Shown piece after piece: positions 45,133-53,184 of a stretch of DNA of 64,000 nt. A program made the translations under genes and the position numbers. Position 1 is the first letter of the stretch. The number at the start of each line of letters is the position of its first letter. The notes beneath the pieces were generated by a model, which ran no database searches, was not told the DNA's origin, and saw only the letters and a list, made by a program, of their open reading frames with translations. The DNA is from JAUSFM01 sp964343705 (GTDB lineage Archaea; Nanobdellota; Nanobdellia; Woesearchaeales; UBA12501): positions 124,001 through 188,000 of the forward strand of contig CAYFJX010000001.1 in the NCBI GenBank assembly GCA_964343705.1, read 5' to 3'.

Positions 45133-45834
45133 TTATTTTTTCTCTTTTTCATCTTCTTTTTTAGCAAATTTATCTTTGAAAAAACGGAAAAACTTTTTAC
45201 CATGCTGTCGAGCTTCTTTTTTGAGGTTCTTTGCAAACTCCTCATACTGCAAGCTGTAATCCCATAAGATAGCATTGAAGTTACGATACCGGTTAGCATA
45301 TCGTTGCAAGAATACCATGCTTTCAAGCACTGTTCGTGGAGGTACTGGAACCTCTTCATCAGCATACCCAACAGTAACAATGCTTACAGGTGTTGCTCGT
45401 TCTGGAATGTTCAAAGCAAGTCGCATCATCATCTCATCAAATGCACCTACCATACAACTACCCAGGCCTTCTGCTGTTGCTTGCACCATCATGTTCATTG
45501 CAGTACATGCACAATCTTCAAGTGTGTATTTCTCACCAATTTTCCCATAGTACTGAATGGTTCGTTCTGGAATACTACAAATAACAATGTGCATTGGTGC
45601 TGTCTCCATCCACACCTGGTTAACACAAGCACGAGCAATCTGCTTTCGAGTCTCATCATCAGTCACTACAATAAACTTCCAGTCTTGCACATTTCCTGCA
45701 GAAGGAGCATGCTGGCCAGCAGTAAGAATATTCACCAGCTTATCCCATTCAACTGGGAGATCTTTGTACTTACGGATACTTCGCCGTTTTTTGATGATCT
45801 CCAACATCTCTTTTGCGCGCTCTCGCTCGTTCAT
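45133..45834 (-). CDS. Nitroreductase-family flavoprotein
   Basis: A 233-residue protein of the FMN-binding nitroreductase fold. The N-terminal IIKKRRSIRKYKDLPV motif binds the FMN phosphate; HAPSAGNVQDWKFIVV (about residues 42-57), VQATAEGLGSCMVGAF (about 113-128) and VSIVTVGYADEEVP (about 146-159) are the other signature segments. The final ~50 residues are a Lys/Glu-rich extension beyond the usual fold. These enzymes reduce nitro groups or quinones, or act in flavin-linked metabolism, using NAD(P)H. The physiological substrate is unknown. The gene diverges from the DNA ligase. Confidence 0.88.
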   Translation of the reverse strand: MNERERAKEMLEIIKKRRSIRKYKDLPVEWDKLVNILTAGQHAPSAGNVQDWKFIVVTDDETRKQIARACVNQVWMETAPMHIVICSIPERTIQYYGKIGEKYTLEDCACTAMNMMVQATAEGLGSCMVGAFDEMMMRLALNIPERATPVSIVTVGYADEEVPVPPRTVLESMVFLQRYANRYRNFNAILWDYSLQYEEFAKNLKKEARQHGKKFFRFFKDKFAKKEDEKEKK

Positions 45835-45921
45835 ACCTATATTTTAGGTGGTGAGATTAATAAATATTGTGCATTCACCCCAGCACAAACATTTAAATAA
45901 CCCCCAGGCCATCACAAACCC

Positions 45922-48696
45922 ATGAAATACTCCTTATTAGTTGAATTGTACGGTAAACTTGAAGCAACAAGTAAACGACTAGAAAAGACCTATTTAATCT
46001 CTGAATTTCTCAAAAAAACACCAGAAACAGACCTGCCCCATATCACTCTTTTACTTCAAGGTAGAATCTTTCCTGCATGGGATGATAACACTATTGGTGT
46101 TGCATCACGCCTTGTTCTCAAAGCAATCAATGTAGCAACAGGAATTGACCAACCAAAAATTGAGAAGGAATGGAAAAAAACAGGAGATTTAGGTGATACA
46201 ACTACAAACTTAGTAGGCAAGAAAAAACAGCGTACACTCTTTTCTAAAAGCTTGATGGTCAAAAAAGTTTTTGACAACCTACGAAAACTACCCGAAATTG
46301 AAGGAGAAGGCACTGTTGACAAAAAAGTACAGCTTATTGCAGAACTGTTAACCAGTGCAGAACCAGAAGAAGGAAAATACATTGTACGAACAGTTCTTGA
46401 AGACTTGCGTGTAGGAGTTGGAGATGGGACCCTACGTGATGCCATTACTTGGGCATACTTTGAAAAAGAAGTGCAAGTGAACTATGACAGTGAAAAAAAG
46501 AAAATAGAACCAGAAGATAGGGAAAAGTATAAAGAAGTACAAGAAGCAGTGCAAAAAGCATACGATCTCACTGCTGACTTTGGTGAAGTTGCAACACAAG
46601 CAATGACAAAAGGACTTAAAGGTATACTTGCTCTTAAGTTAACCATTGGCAAGCCTGTTAAGGTTATGCTGTTTCAGAAAGCAAAAGATATTGAAGAAGC
46701 TTTTGAGAGAGTTGGTACACCTGCCGCTTTTGAATTCAAATACGATGGCTTTCGTTGTATTACAGGATGGACCCCTATTTACACCTACAAAAAGGGACTC
46801 ATTTCAGTTAAAGATGTAAAAAAAGGAGATTTAGTCTTGACTCATAAAGGAAGATTCAAAAAAGTCATTGCCTTAAATAAGAGGAAAATAGATAAGAAAG
46901 AAAGGCTGTTTAGAATCCAGTCTTTTCTTGGGAATGAATTTAGAATCTCAGAAGGCCATAAAGTTCTTGTTTATAGGGGAGGAAAATTGAAGTGGATCTA
47001 TTCTCAAAATCTCAAGAAAGGGGAATCTGTTGCATTTCCATTTCCAAGATTTATTATAAAAGAAAAACCACCAATTAAAAAATTAAAACTTAAAGACACA
47101 TCAAATTATACAAAAACCATTAACATTTCATTAGACTTCTTCAGGTTTCTTGGATATTGGATCGGAGATGGTTTTACCAATGAATACCATAACACTGAAA
47201 GAGTTGGCATAGTCTTTAATAAGGAACATAAAATTAGAATCAAAAAGTATACCAACATAATAAAAAAATCACTTCAAATAGATAAAATTTCCCAGAGCAA
47301 ACAACGAGGCATGACCTCTGTTTATTGGCGAGACAAACCTTTACGAATATGGCTTTCAACTTACTTTCGGCGAGATTGGAAGGGTAAAATGCTACCTAGT
47401 TGGTTTTTTAACATAACAAAAAAACAATTTTTAGCATTTCTAGAAGGGTGGATTGATTCGGATGGACACACAGATTCAAAAGGAAGGACATCAATAACAA
47501 CGAAGGAGAAGGATTTAGCTATGTTTGCTCAGCTTATCGCTTTGAAGCAGGGTATTGTTATTGCTGTGAAAAGAATTAGAATTCATGGTAAGAATTATTA
47601 TAGACTCGTACTTTTAAAATCACAAAAACATTATAGAAAGATTCAAGACCATGTAGTGGTTAGACTTTTAAAATATGAAGAAGTGAAACGCCCAGACCCA
47701 AGAACCAGTTTGTATAATCTTCATGTTAAAGGCGATAATAGTTATTGCACTACCTTATTTGCCTTGCACAACTGCCAGATCCATAAATCAGGAAACAACA
47801 TTATGATATACACGCGACGTCTTGACGACGTTACAACCCAGTTTCCTGATGTTGTTGCTTACATCAAAAGCCATGTGAAAGGGGATAATTTTATTCTTGA
47901 TGCTGAAGCAGTAGGGTATGATGCCAAGACAAAAAAGTATTTGCCTTTTCAAGCTATTTCACAACGAATTAAACGGAAGTATGACATTGCTGACGTTGCA
48001 AAGAAGTTTCCTGTTGAATTAAATGTGTTTGACTTATTGGCGTATGAAAACGAGAACTTGATGAATGTACCATTCAAAGAACGACGTGCTCTCATTGAAA
48101 AACATGTCAAGAATGACCCGTACAAGATTGTTGTTGCAAAACAGCTCGTAACTAGTGATGCCAAGAAAGCTGAAACGTTTTACAATCAAAGCCTTGCTGA
48201 AGGTGAAGAAGGAGTTATGGCTAAGAGTCTTGATAGTGTGTACAAGCCTGGTTCACGTGTTGGTTTTGGAGTAAAGGTTAAGCCAACCATGGAAACACTT
48301 GACCTGGTTATTGTTGGTGCTGACTGGGGTGAAGGAAAACGTAGTGCTTGGTTAAGCAGTTATACACTTGCATGTAAAAGTAAAGAAGGTTTTGTTGAAA
48401 TTGGTAAAGTGGGTACGGGTGTAAAAGAACTTGCTGAAGCAGGTGGCATTACATTTGCAGAATTTACTGAGTTGTTAAAGCCCTTGATTATTGATGAGAA
48501 AGGCAAGAATGTTACTGTAAAGCCAAAAATTATTGTTGAGATTGCATTTGAAGAAATTCAGAAAAGTCCAACGTATAGTTCTGGTTATGCTCTACGGTTT
48601 CCTCGTGTAATTCGAGAACGAAGTGACAAGGGTTTAGCTGATGTTTCAGATATTCGTGTAGTTGAGCGGTTGTTTAAAGAACAAAGAGGGCGTTAG
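45922..48696 (+). CDS. lig: ATP-dependent DNA ligase with an intein
   Basis: A 924-residue precursor; the host ligase is 585 residues without the intein, which is normal for archaeal/eukaryotic-type ligases. The N-terminal DNA-binding domain is followed by the adenylation motif FEFKYDGFR, where Lys forms the AMP adduct. The intein enters directly after that Arg, at residue 279. The ligase then resumes as CQIHKSGNNIM and continues through VVAKQLVTSDAKKAE, EGVMAKSLDS, KVKPTMETLDLVIVGADWG and the OB-fold to RFPRVIRERSDKG. It joins Okazaki fragments and seals repair nicks. Its last 141 bases have a diverged second copy at 49806-49946, beyond a fic gene. Confidence 0.95.
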   Translation: MKYSLLVELYGKLEATSKRLEKTYLISEFLKKTPETDLPHITLLLQGRIFPAWDDNTIGVASRLVLKAINVATGIDQPKIEKEWKKTGDLGDTTTNLVGKKKQRTLFSKSLMVKKVFDNLRKLPEIEGEGTVDKKVQLIAELLTSAEPEEGKYIVRTVLEDLRVGVGDGTLRDAITWAYFEKEVQVNYDSEKKKIEPEDREKYKEVQEAVQKAYDLTADFGEVATQAMTKGLKGILALKLTIGKPVKVMLFQKAKDIEEAFERVGTPAAFEFKYDGFRCITGWTPIYTYKKGLISVKDVKKGDLVLTHKGRFKKVIALNKRKIDKKERLFRIQSFLGNEFRISEGHKVLVYRGGKLKWIYSQNLKKGESVAFPFPRFIIKEKPPIKKLKLKDTSNYTKTINISLDFFRFLGYWIGDGFTNEYHNTERVGIVFNKEHKIRIKKYTNIIKKSLQIDKISQSKQRGMTSVYWRDKPLRIWLSTYFRRDWKGKMLPSWFFNITKKQFLAFLEGWIDSDGHTDSKGRTSITTKEKDLAMFAQLIALKQGIVIAVKRIRIHGKNYYRLVLLKSQKHYRKIQDHVVVRLLKYEEVKRPDPRTSLYNLHVKGDNSYCTTLFALHNCQIHKSGNNIMIYTRRLDDVTTQFPDVVAYIKSHVKGDNFILDAEAVGYDAKTKKYLPFQAISQRIKRKYDIADVAKKFPVELNVFDLLAYENENLMNVPFKERRALIEKHVKNDPYKIVVAKQLVTSDAKKAETFYNQSLAEGEEGVMAKSLDSVYKPGSRVGFGVKVKPTMETLDLVIVGADWGEGKRSAWLSSYTLACKSKEGFVEIGKVGTGVKELAEAGGITFAEFTELLKPLIIDEKGKNVTVKPKIIVEIAFEEIQKSPTYSSGYALRFPRVIRERSDKGLADVSDIRVVERLFKEQRGR
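46756..47772 (+). mobile_element. Intein in DNA ligase (339 residues)
   Basis: The splicing boundaries are clear: the first residue is Cys279, the last two are His616-Asn617, and the +1 residue is Cys618. Block B appears as FRISEGHKVLV. Two LAGLIDADG-type motifs, FLGYWIGDG and LEGWIDSDG, show a homing endonuclease domain that looks intact. The insertion point is inside the KYDG-x-R active-site motif. Splicing is required for ligase activity. Confidence 0.93.
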
Positions 48697-48770
48697 CAGT
48701 TTCCCCTTACATTCAAAAAATTAACTTGTAAGGGGAAAGATTTAAATATAAGAAAGCTTTTATTCTAGAA

Positions 48771-49784
48771 ATGACATATATCCATGTAAAAAAGGTTGGA
48801 AATAAGAAATATTACACCTTGCGAATCTCATACAGAGATAAGAATGGAAAAATAGTCACTAAAGACCTTGAAAATTTGGGTAGTGATATCAATAAAATAA
48901 AAATTGAAAATCTGGAAAAAAAATACAAAAAAGAAATTAGAAAATCATATAGGACAATAAAAAGATTTTTAGAATCCAATTATTATCTAGAAAAAGCAAA
49001 GGGAAAAAAACTGAAAAAAAGTAAATTTTTTGAAAAAGAGCAATTAGATGAAATTGAGGCAATCAAAATACATTTTAGGAACAGGTTTCTAAATCTTGAT
49101 AAATTAACAAAAAGAGATATTTATGAACTCTTCTTGATTAAGTTTGCGGTAAGCAGCACAGCAATTGAGGGCAATACTATAACTTTATCAGAGGCAAGTC
49201 GGTTACTAAAAGAAGATGTTCTGCCAAAGAACAAAACTTTAAGAGAAGTTTATGATTTGCAAAACACAAAAAAAGTCTTTTTTGAATTATTAAATAAAAA
49301 ACCTGAGATTTCCTTAGAATTGATTGAAAATGTGCATGATAAGTTATTGGACAATATTGATGTGAGAAAAGGATACAGAAATCATGACATAAACATTTTT
49401 GGCCAGCCATTTAAGCCAAGCCCTGCTAGATATGTTAAGTCAGATATGAAATCATTATTAAATTGGTACAACAAAAAAAAGAAAAATATGCATCCATTAG
49501 CTTTAGCAATATTTTTCCACCACAAATTTGAGAATATTCATCCATTTTCAGACGGAAACGGAAGAACAGGAAGAATATTGATGAATCTCATCTTATTTAA
49601 GAAGAATTTCCCACAAATGATAATTCTTCAAACACTAAGAAAAGAATATTTAAAATCCATGAACAAAGCAGATAAAGCATTGAAAAAGAACATGTTTAGC
49701 GATGAAATAAAGGATTATAAAGAATTATTCTCTTTTATGGTCAATGAATTTAGAAAGACGTATTGGAATACTTTTTTGGTGTGA
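48771..49784 (+). CDS. Fic-family protein (predicted AMPylase)
   Basis: A 337-residue protein. The N-terminal ~90 residues are Lys-rich and helical. The inhibitory helix reads VSSTAIEGNTITLSEA near residue 128, the S/T-x-x-x-E-G/N motif of autoinhibited Fic proteins. The Fic core has HHKFENIHPFSDGNGRTGRI (about residues 241-260), the full HPFx-D/E-GN-G-R active site that transfers AMP to target hydroxyls. The target is unknown. The base composition is more AT-rich than the ligase, with long A runs. The gene lies between the ligase and a duplicate of the ligase 3' end, so it probably arrived by recombination. Confidence 0.92.
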   Translation: MTYIHVKKVGNKKYYTLRISYRDKNGKIVTKDLENLGSDINKIKIENLEKKYKKEIRKSYRTIKRFLESNYYLEKAKGKKLKKSKFFEKEQLDEIEAIKIHFRNRFLNLDKLTKRDIYELFLIKFAVSSTAIEGNTITLSEASRLLKEDVLPKNKTLREVYDLQNTKKVFFELLNKKPEISLELIENVHDKLLDNIDVRKGYRNHDINIFGQPFKPSPARYVKSDMKSLLNWYNKKKKNMHPLALAIFFHHKFENIHPFSDGNGRTGRILMNLILFKKNFPQMIILQTLRKEYLKSMNKADKALKKNMFSDEIKDYKELFSFMVNEFRKTYWNTFLV

Positions 49785-49805
49785 GAAGAAACAGAGAGAT
49801 AGTAG

Positions 49806-49946
49806 ATTCAAAAAAGTCCAACTCATAGTAGTGGGTATGCTCTAAGGTTTCCACGTGTGATTCGAGAACGAAGTGATAAAGGCCTTGCTGATGTTTCAAG
49901 TATTAGAGTTGTAGAACGATTGTTTAAAGAGCAAAGAGGGTGTTAA
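49806..49946 (+). pseudogene. Fragment: diverged second copy of the ligase 3' end
   Basis: 141 bases that align without gaps to 48556-48696, the last 46 codons and stop of the ligase gene. By my count 25 bases differ, yet only three residues change (Tyr/His, Asp/Ser, Arg/Cys), so most changes are synonymous. The fragment therefore comes from a ligase allele that diverged while functional. It lacks a start and the rest of the gene. Confidence 0.9.
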
Positions 49947-51481
49947 GTTTCATAAATGTTTCGTGCTGCTAGGCGCAGACCCCGATCTAATTGTTCTTGT
50001 TTTTGCTGTTCTATCTTTTGTTGTTCTCTTCTTTTTTGGGCATGACTCTCTCCAACAGCAAACGTGCCAGCTGCTGTACTTCCCATGATAAGTGGAAAAA
50101 CAGCATACACCCATCCCGGAGCATCTCCTCGCATACCTGCATCAATAGCCGCTGCAAATAAACCACCAACTACCCCTCCTCCTGCCGCATATCTAACATA
50201 CAAGTTTGTTGTGACTGAAGAGATTGTGTCTCGTGCTCGTTGATATAATGGTTTTTCTTGTAGTTTCCCTTTTGCTTTATCCCACAATTTTGACACACCA
50301 CGCTCTGCTTTCCGATACCCATATTGAATCCAAGGGATAGCCATGCCAACACCCATTAAATTTAAAATATGGCCAGGGTTCTCAAGGATATATGTTGCTG
50401 GACCGGTTGGAAAAGATTTGTTAATACCTGCAAGTATTACATAACCAATCGCCCCACAAACACCAAAGACTGTTGCACTTCCTACTGCTCCAACTGAAGC
50501 TTCCCCCAAATTGAGGGGCGCATCAAACCATAACCTAAGCGATCTTTGTTTCTGACCTTCAACCCTTTGTAGTTCTTCACCACCTTTCCATTTACTCAGT
50601 GCATCTGCAAGTGCATGGGCGTCTTTGTATCGTTTTTTTGCTTTGTAATGTGTTCCTTTTCTTATTATCTTAACGAGCTTTTTTCCTTGCCGCCACACTA
50701 TCTCATCTAGGCCTTTACAGGTAAATTCATGATTACCTTTGCCAGGATTATAGACAATACTTGGTTCATTGCCAGTTATCAAGTATGCAAGTGTTGCGCA
50801 AAGAGTGTACACTTCTGTTTGTGGGTTTACAACATTGCCTGCCATTTGTTCTGGCGCTGCAAAATTAACATCACCGCGGGCAACAGTTGCTGTCCCTCTT
50901 GTTGTAGGATCACGTGCAATACCAAAGTCAACAATGCCCAATTCATATCCTTCTTTAGTTCTGTAAATTCGTATACTTGAAGGTTTCAAATCTCGATGCA
51001 TAAGATTGTACGTTGTGTGAATTTTGTGCATAACTCTGGCAACTTTTGTAACAATGTCTACTGATTCATTAACTGCAGGAACATTCTCTTTTCTGTCTTC
51101 TCTCAAGTTTTTGCCTGCAACAAATTGTTGTACTAGTGTATAAGAAAGAGAATCTTTATCCCTTGCCTTATCAAGAAGTTTTGGAAGAAGTACATCATCA
51201 ATAGATGCAGGAAGTGAATGCGTATTTCGAATGTGGCGATCAATGTCATCCCACTGTGCTGCATTGTTAACATGAAGTTTCTTTACTGCAACATAATTGC
51301 CTGTATTAGTGGTTGCCAAGAAAACAATGCCTTGATCACCTTGTCCAATCTCATCCCCCAGAGTGTAGATATCATGTTCTCCTCTAAGATTGGCTCCTGA
51401 CTCGACTGTTTGTGAGCTAGTTGTTCCCCCTAAGTTTGTCCCAGGTGGAATTTCCCATGTGTACCCTGATGGATCGTGCAT
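49943..51481 (-). CDS. Hanks-type Ser/Thr protein kinase with C-terminal membrane region
   Basis: A 512-residue protein. The kinase domain spans about residues 40-300, with the Gly loop EIGQGDQGIVF, the VAVKKLH lysine, the catalytic HRDLKPSS, the metal-binding DFGIAR and the APEQMAG segment that replaces APE. The usual Asn after HRDLKP is Ser here, which could weaken metal binding. The C-terminal ~190 residues contain about four hydrophobic helices and end in a Gln/Lys-rich coil, so the kinase is probably anchored in the membrane. It overlaps the ligase 3' fragment at its stop. Targets are unknown; a sensing role at the membrane is inference. Confidence 0.88.
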   Translation of the reverse strand: MHDPSGYTWEIPPGTNLGGTTSSQTVESGANLRGEHDIYTLGDEIGQGDQGIVFLATTNTGNYVAVKKLHVNNAAQWDDIDRHIRNTHSLPASIDDVLLPKLLDKARDKDSLSYTLVQQFVAGKNLREDRKENVPAVNESVDIVTKVARVMHKIHTTYNLMHRDLKPSSIRIYRTKEGYELGIVDFGIARDPTTRGTATVARGDVNFAAPEQMAGNVVNPQTEVYTLCATLAYLITGNEPSIVYNPGKGNHEFTCKGLDEIVWRQGKKLVKIIRKGTHYKAKKRYKDAHALADALSKWKGGEELQRVEGQKQRSLRLWFDAPLNLGEASVGAVGSATVFGVCGAIGYVILAGINKSFPTGPATYILENPGHILNLMGVGMAIPWIQYGYRKAERGVSKLWDKAKGKLQEKPLYQRARDTISSVTTNLYVRYAAGGGVVGGLFAAAIDAGMRGDAPGWVYAVFPLIMGSTAAGTFAVGESHAQKRREQQKIEQQKQEQLDRGLRLAARNIYET

Positions 51482-51523
51482 ACTGTGTAGGATCAGATAA
51501 TGGTATTTAAGCTTTATTGCAAT

Positions 51524-51763
51524 CTAGTGCTTTTTCCTTCTATAAATCTTACAGATTTTCCACAAGGCCACTGTTCCCCAAACTGTTTGTAGAATGATAA
51601 AGGGGATGCTATTAAGAGCAATGGAGTAGTACACAAGAAAGCAAGCGCCCACAAGGTTGAGCACATTGTATCTATAGGTGTTGCTGATGTCATGCATTTC
51701 TTCAAGAAAAAACGCTACAAGAATAAGCACAAGGCCAATACTCCCAAAGATAACTGGTTCCAT
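51524..51763 (-). CDS. Small 3-TM membrane protein (CBU_0592-like)
   Basis: A 79-residue protein beginning MEPVIFGSIGLVLILVAFFL. Three hydrophobic segments lie at about residues 3-20, 34-50 and 52-68, and the end is basic (KIYRRKKH). The first helix, the NLVGACFLVYYSIALNS middle and the VWGTVALWK end resemble the CBU_0592 small membrane family, whose function is unknown. A TATA-like AAATATTTATATAG lies about 27 bases before the ATG, so the transcript is probably leaderless. Confidence 0.6.
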   Translation of the reverse strand: MEPVIFGSIGLVLILVAFFLEEMHDISNTYRYNVLNLVGACFLVYYSIALNSIPFIILQTVWGTVALWKICKIYRRKKH

Positions 51764-51796
51764 GGAAAAATTAGAAGTAAAGGACTATATAAATAT

Positions 51797-52216
51797 TTAC
51801 TTGATAAGATTTTTCACCAGTACGATAAGCTTTTCAAACTTCTCTTTGTTCTTTTCATAAAATAAAAGAGGTATCCTTTCACCATAATAGGCCAGTCTGT
51901 TTCTGTAATATGACATTTGACTTATGAGATGAGCTTCTGCCTCAAGATCAGGATTTTGCTTATAGAAAAAACTGATTAGGCATTGATGATTCTTTGATTT
52001 CAACCCGTTTTGTAGAAGATAAGCAACCAATAATTCTTTTATAACTTCATAGTAACCTTCAACTGTGAATGAAATATGTTTTTCATTAAGTTCTCTTTCT
52101 TTAACATATTGTAGTCTATGCTCTGCTTGTTCTACCATCGAAGCAATTCGTTCAGTATCTACTTCCACCACCTTCACAAACTCTTTTTCGCATTTATCCC
52201 AGTTCATCAGGTTCAT
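51797..52216 (-). CDS. HEPN-domain protein (toxin of a HEPN-MNT pair)
   Basis: A 139-residue all-helical protein. The family site R-x(4-6)-H is represented by YYRNRLAYYGERIP near residue 103, where Tyr stands in the usual His position. The upstream helix SFTVEGYYEVIKELLVAYLL is typical of HEPN domains that pair with nucleotidyltransferases. In such pairs the HEPN protein is an RNase toxin and the MNT partner neutralises it, often by AMPylation at a tyrosine. The ATG overlaps the MNT stop by 4 bases. The missing His could mean reduced nuclease activity or a different catalytic arrangement. Confidence 0.8.
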   Translation of the reverse strand: MNLMNWDKCEKEFVKVVEVDTERIASMVEQAEHRLQYVKERELNEKHISFTVEGYYEVIKELLVAYLLQNGLKSKNHQCLISFFYKQNPDLEAEAHLISQMSYYRNRLAYYGERIPLLFYEKNKEKFEKLIVLVKNLIK

Positions 52217-52728
52217 TTTATTTTAAAGCTCCCATACATTTTTATGCCATTAACCACATTATTGAACAAGCGTGGTTGTAGTTTATGGATATCTTCTCTG
52301 ATGTGTAATTGTATTTTATGGTTAAGTTGCTTTTCAAATCGCTCTAATTGTAAATCAGTTTTGGTGTGTGTCTCAACAAACAAATCAATATCACTGTCTT
52401 TATCTGATTCTCCTTTACGTATGCTACCAAAGAGAATAATGCATGAAGGGTTGAGTTTTGTGATGATATGTTCTATCAAGCCAGAGGTAACAAGTTGTTC
52501 AATAAAAAAATGGGTCTTTTTTGTTTTAAACAGGATGGAGTCCATGGCCTGATTATCTTCTGAAATAAGACCTTGTTTTCTCAACTGAGATACATATACA
52601 TGAACAGTAGCCCTGGGCATTTTAGTGAGCTTTTCAAGCTGGCGAACAGTAAATCGCTTACCTGGGTGCTCGTAAAATACTTCCAGTAATCGTTTTTCTC
52701 TGTCCAGATTTTTAGACATTTGTCCCAT
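52213..52728 (-). CDS. HTH-MNT nucleotidyltransferase (antitoxin of a HEPN-MNT pair)
   Basis: A 171-residue protein. Residues about 10-60 form a winged helix (FTVRQLEKLTKMPRATVHVY). Residues about 90-150 form a minimal nucleotidyltransferase with IILFGSIRKGESDKDSDIDL, in which GSxRxGE and DSDIDL supply the nucleotide and metal contacts. In HEPN-MNT systems this protein AMPylates the HEPN toxin. The added winged helix suggests it also represses its own promoter; a 10-bp palindrome lies between the TATA box and the start. An ATG three codons later is an alternative start. Confidence 0.88.
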   Translation of the reverse strand: MGQMSKNLDREKRLLEVFYEHPGKRFTVRQLEKLTKMPRATVHVYVSQLRKQGLISEDNQAMDSILFKTKKTHFFIEQLVTSGLIEHIITKLNPSCIILFGSIRKGESDKDSDIDLFVETHTKTDLQLERFEKQLNHKIQLHIREDIHKLQPRLFNNVVNGIKMYGSFKIK

Positions 52729-52734
52729 TTTATA

Positions 52735-52744
52735 GACTTAAGTC
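52735..52744. promoter_or_regulatory. Palindromic operator candidate for the HEPN-MNT pair
   Basis: GACTTAAGTC is a perfect 10-bp palindrome located 7 bases upstream of the MNT start and just inside the expected transcription start, since a TATA box, ATATATAAAT at 52761-52770, lies behind it. The position suits autorepression by the winged helix. Confidence 0.45.
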
Positions 52745-52821
52745 CAGAAAAATAGACACAATATATAAATGTTGTGGTTTTCGAGGAAAAGATTATATAA
52801 CACAAAAGTAAAATAGAGGGT

Positions 52822-53184
52822 ATGAAACTCAAAAAGCTGTTGAATCCAACAAAGACAAAGGTATTATGGACTGGGGCATTTTTTGTTATTGCATTTTTAT
52901 TATACATGGCAATCTCTATTGTTGAGGCTATGATTTGTTATGAGTGTTATTTTCCTGAATCACGAGCTTTAGTGGAAGTACCAATTTTGATTCTACTTGA
53001 TGCTTTATTGGTAGTTCTTGCTCCTGTTATTGGAATTGGCCAGTTTATTAGTCATGCAACTGTTAAGAGTATGCATTTTGGTTGGTTAAAAGGTAGCTTG
53101 ATGTACATCCATTGGATTGTACAAGTAACCTACATGTACATACTTGCATGTTTGTTTGTAGAAAGAAAAAAGAAAAGGAAATAA
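52822..53184 (+). CDS. Small membrane protein of unknown function
   Basis: A 120-residue protein with three hydrophobic helices, at about residues 14-32, 48-70 and 91-112, and a basic C-terminus (VERKKKRK). A CYECYF segment at about residues 37-42 lies between the first two helices. GATTATATAA about 30 bases before the ATG is a good TATA box, so the transcript is probably leaderless. It diverges from the HEPN-MNT pair and converges directly on the lipoprotein gene. No family recognised. Confidence 0.55.
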   Translation: MKLKKLLNPTKTKVLWTGAFFVIAFLLYMAISIVEAMICYECYFPESRALVEVPILILLDALLVVLAPVIGIGQFISHATVKSMHFGWLKGSLMYIHWIVQVTYMYILACLFVERKKKRK

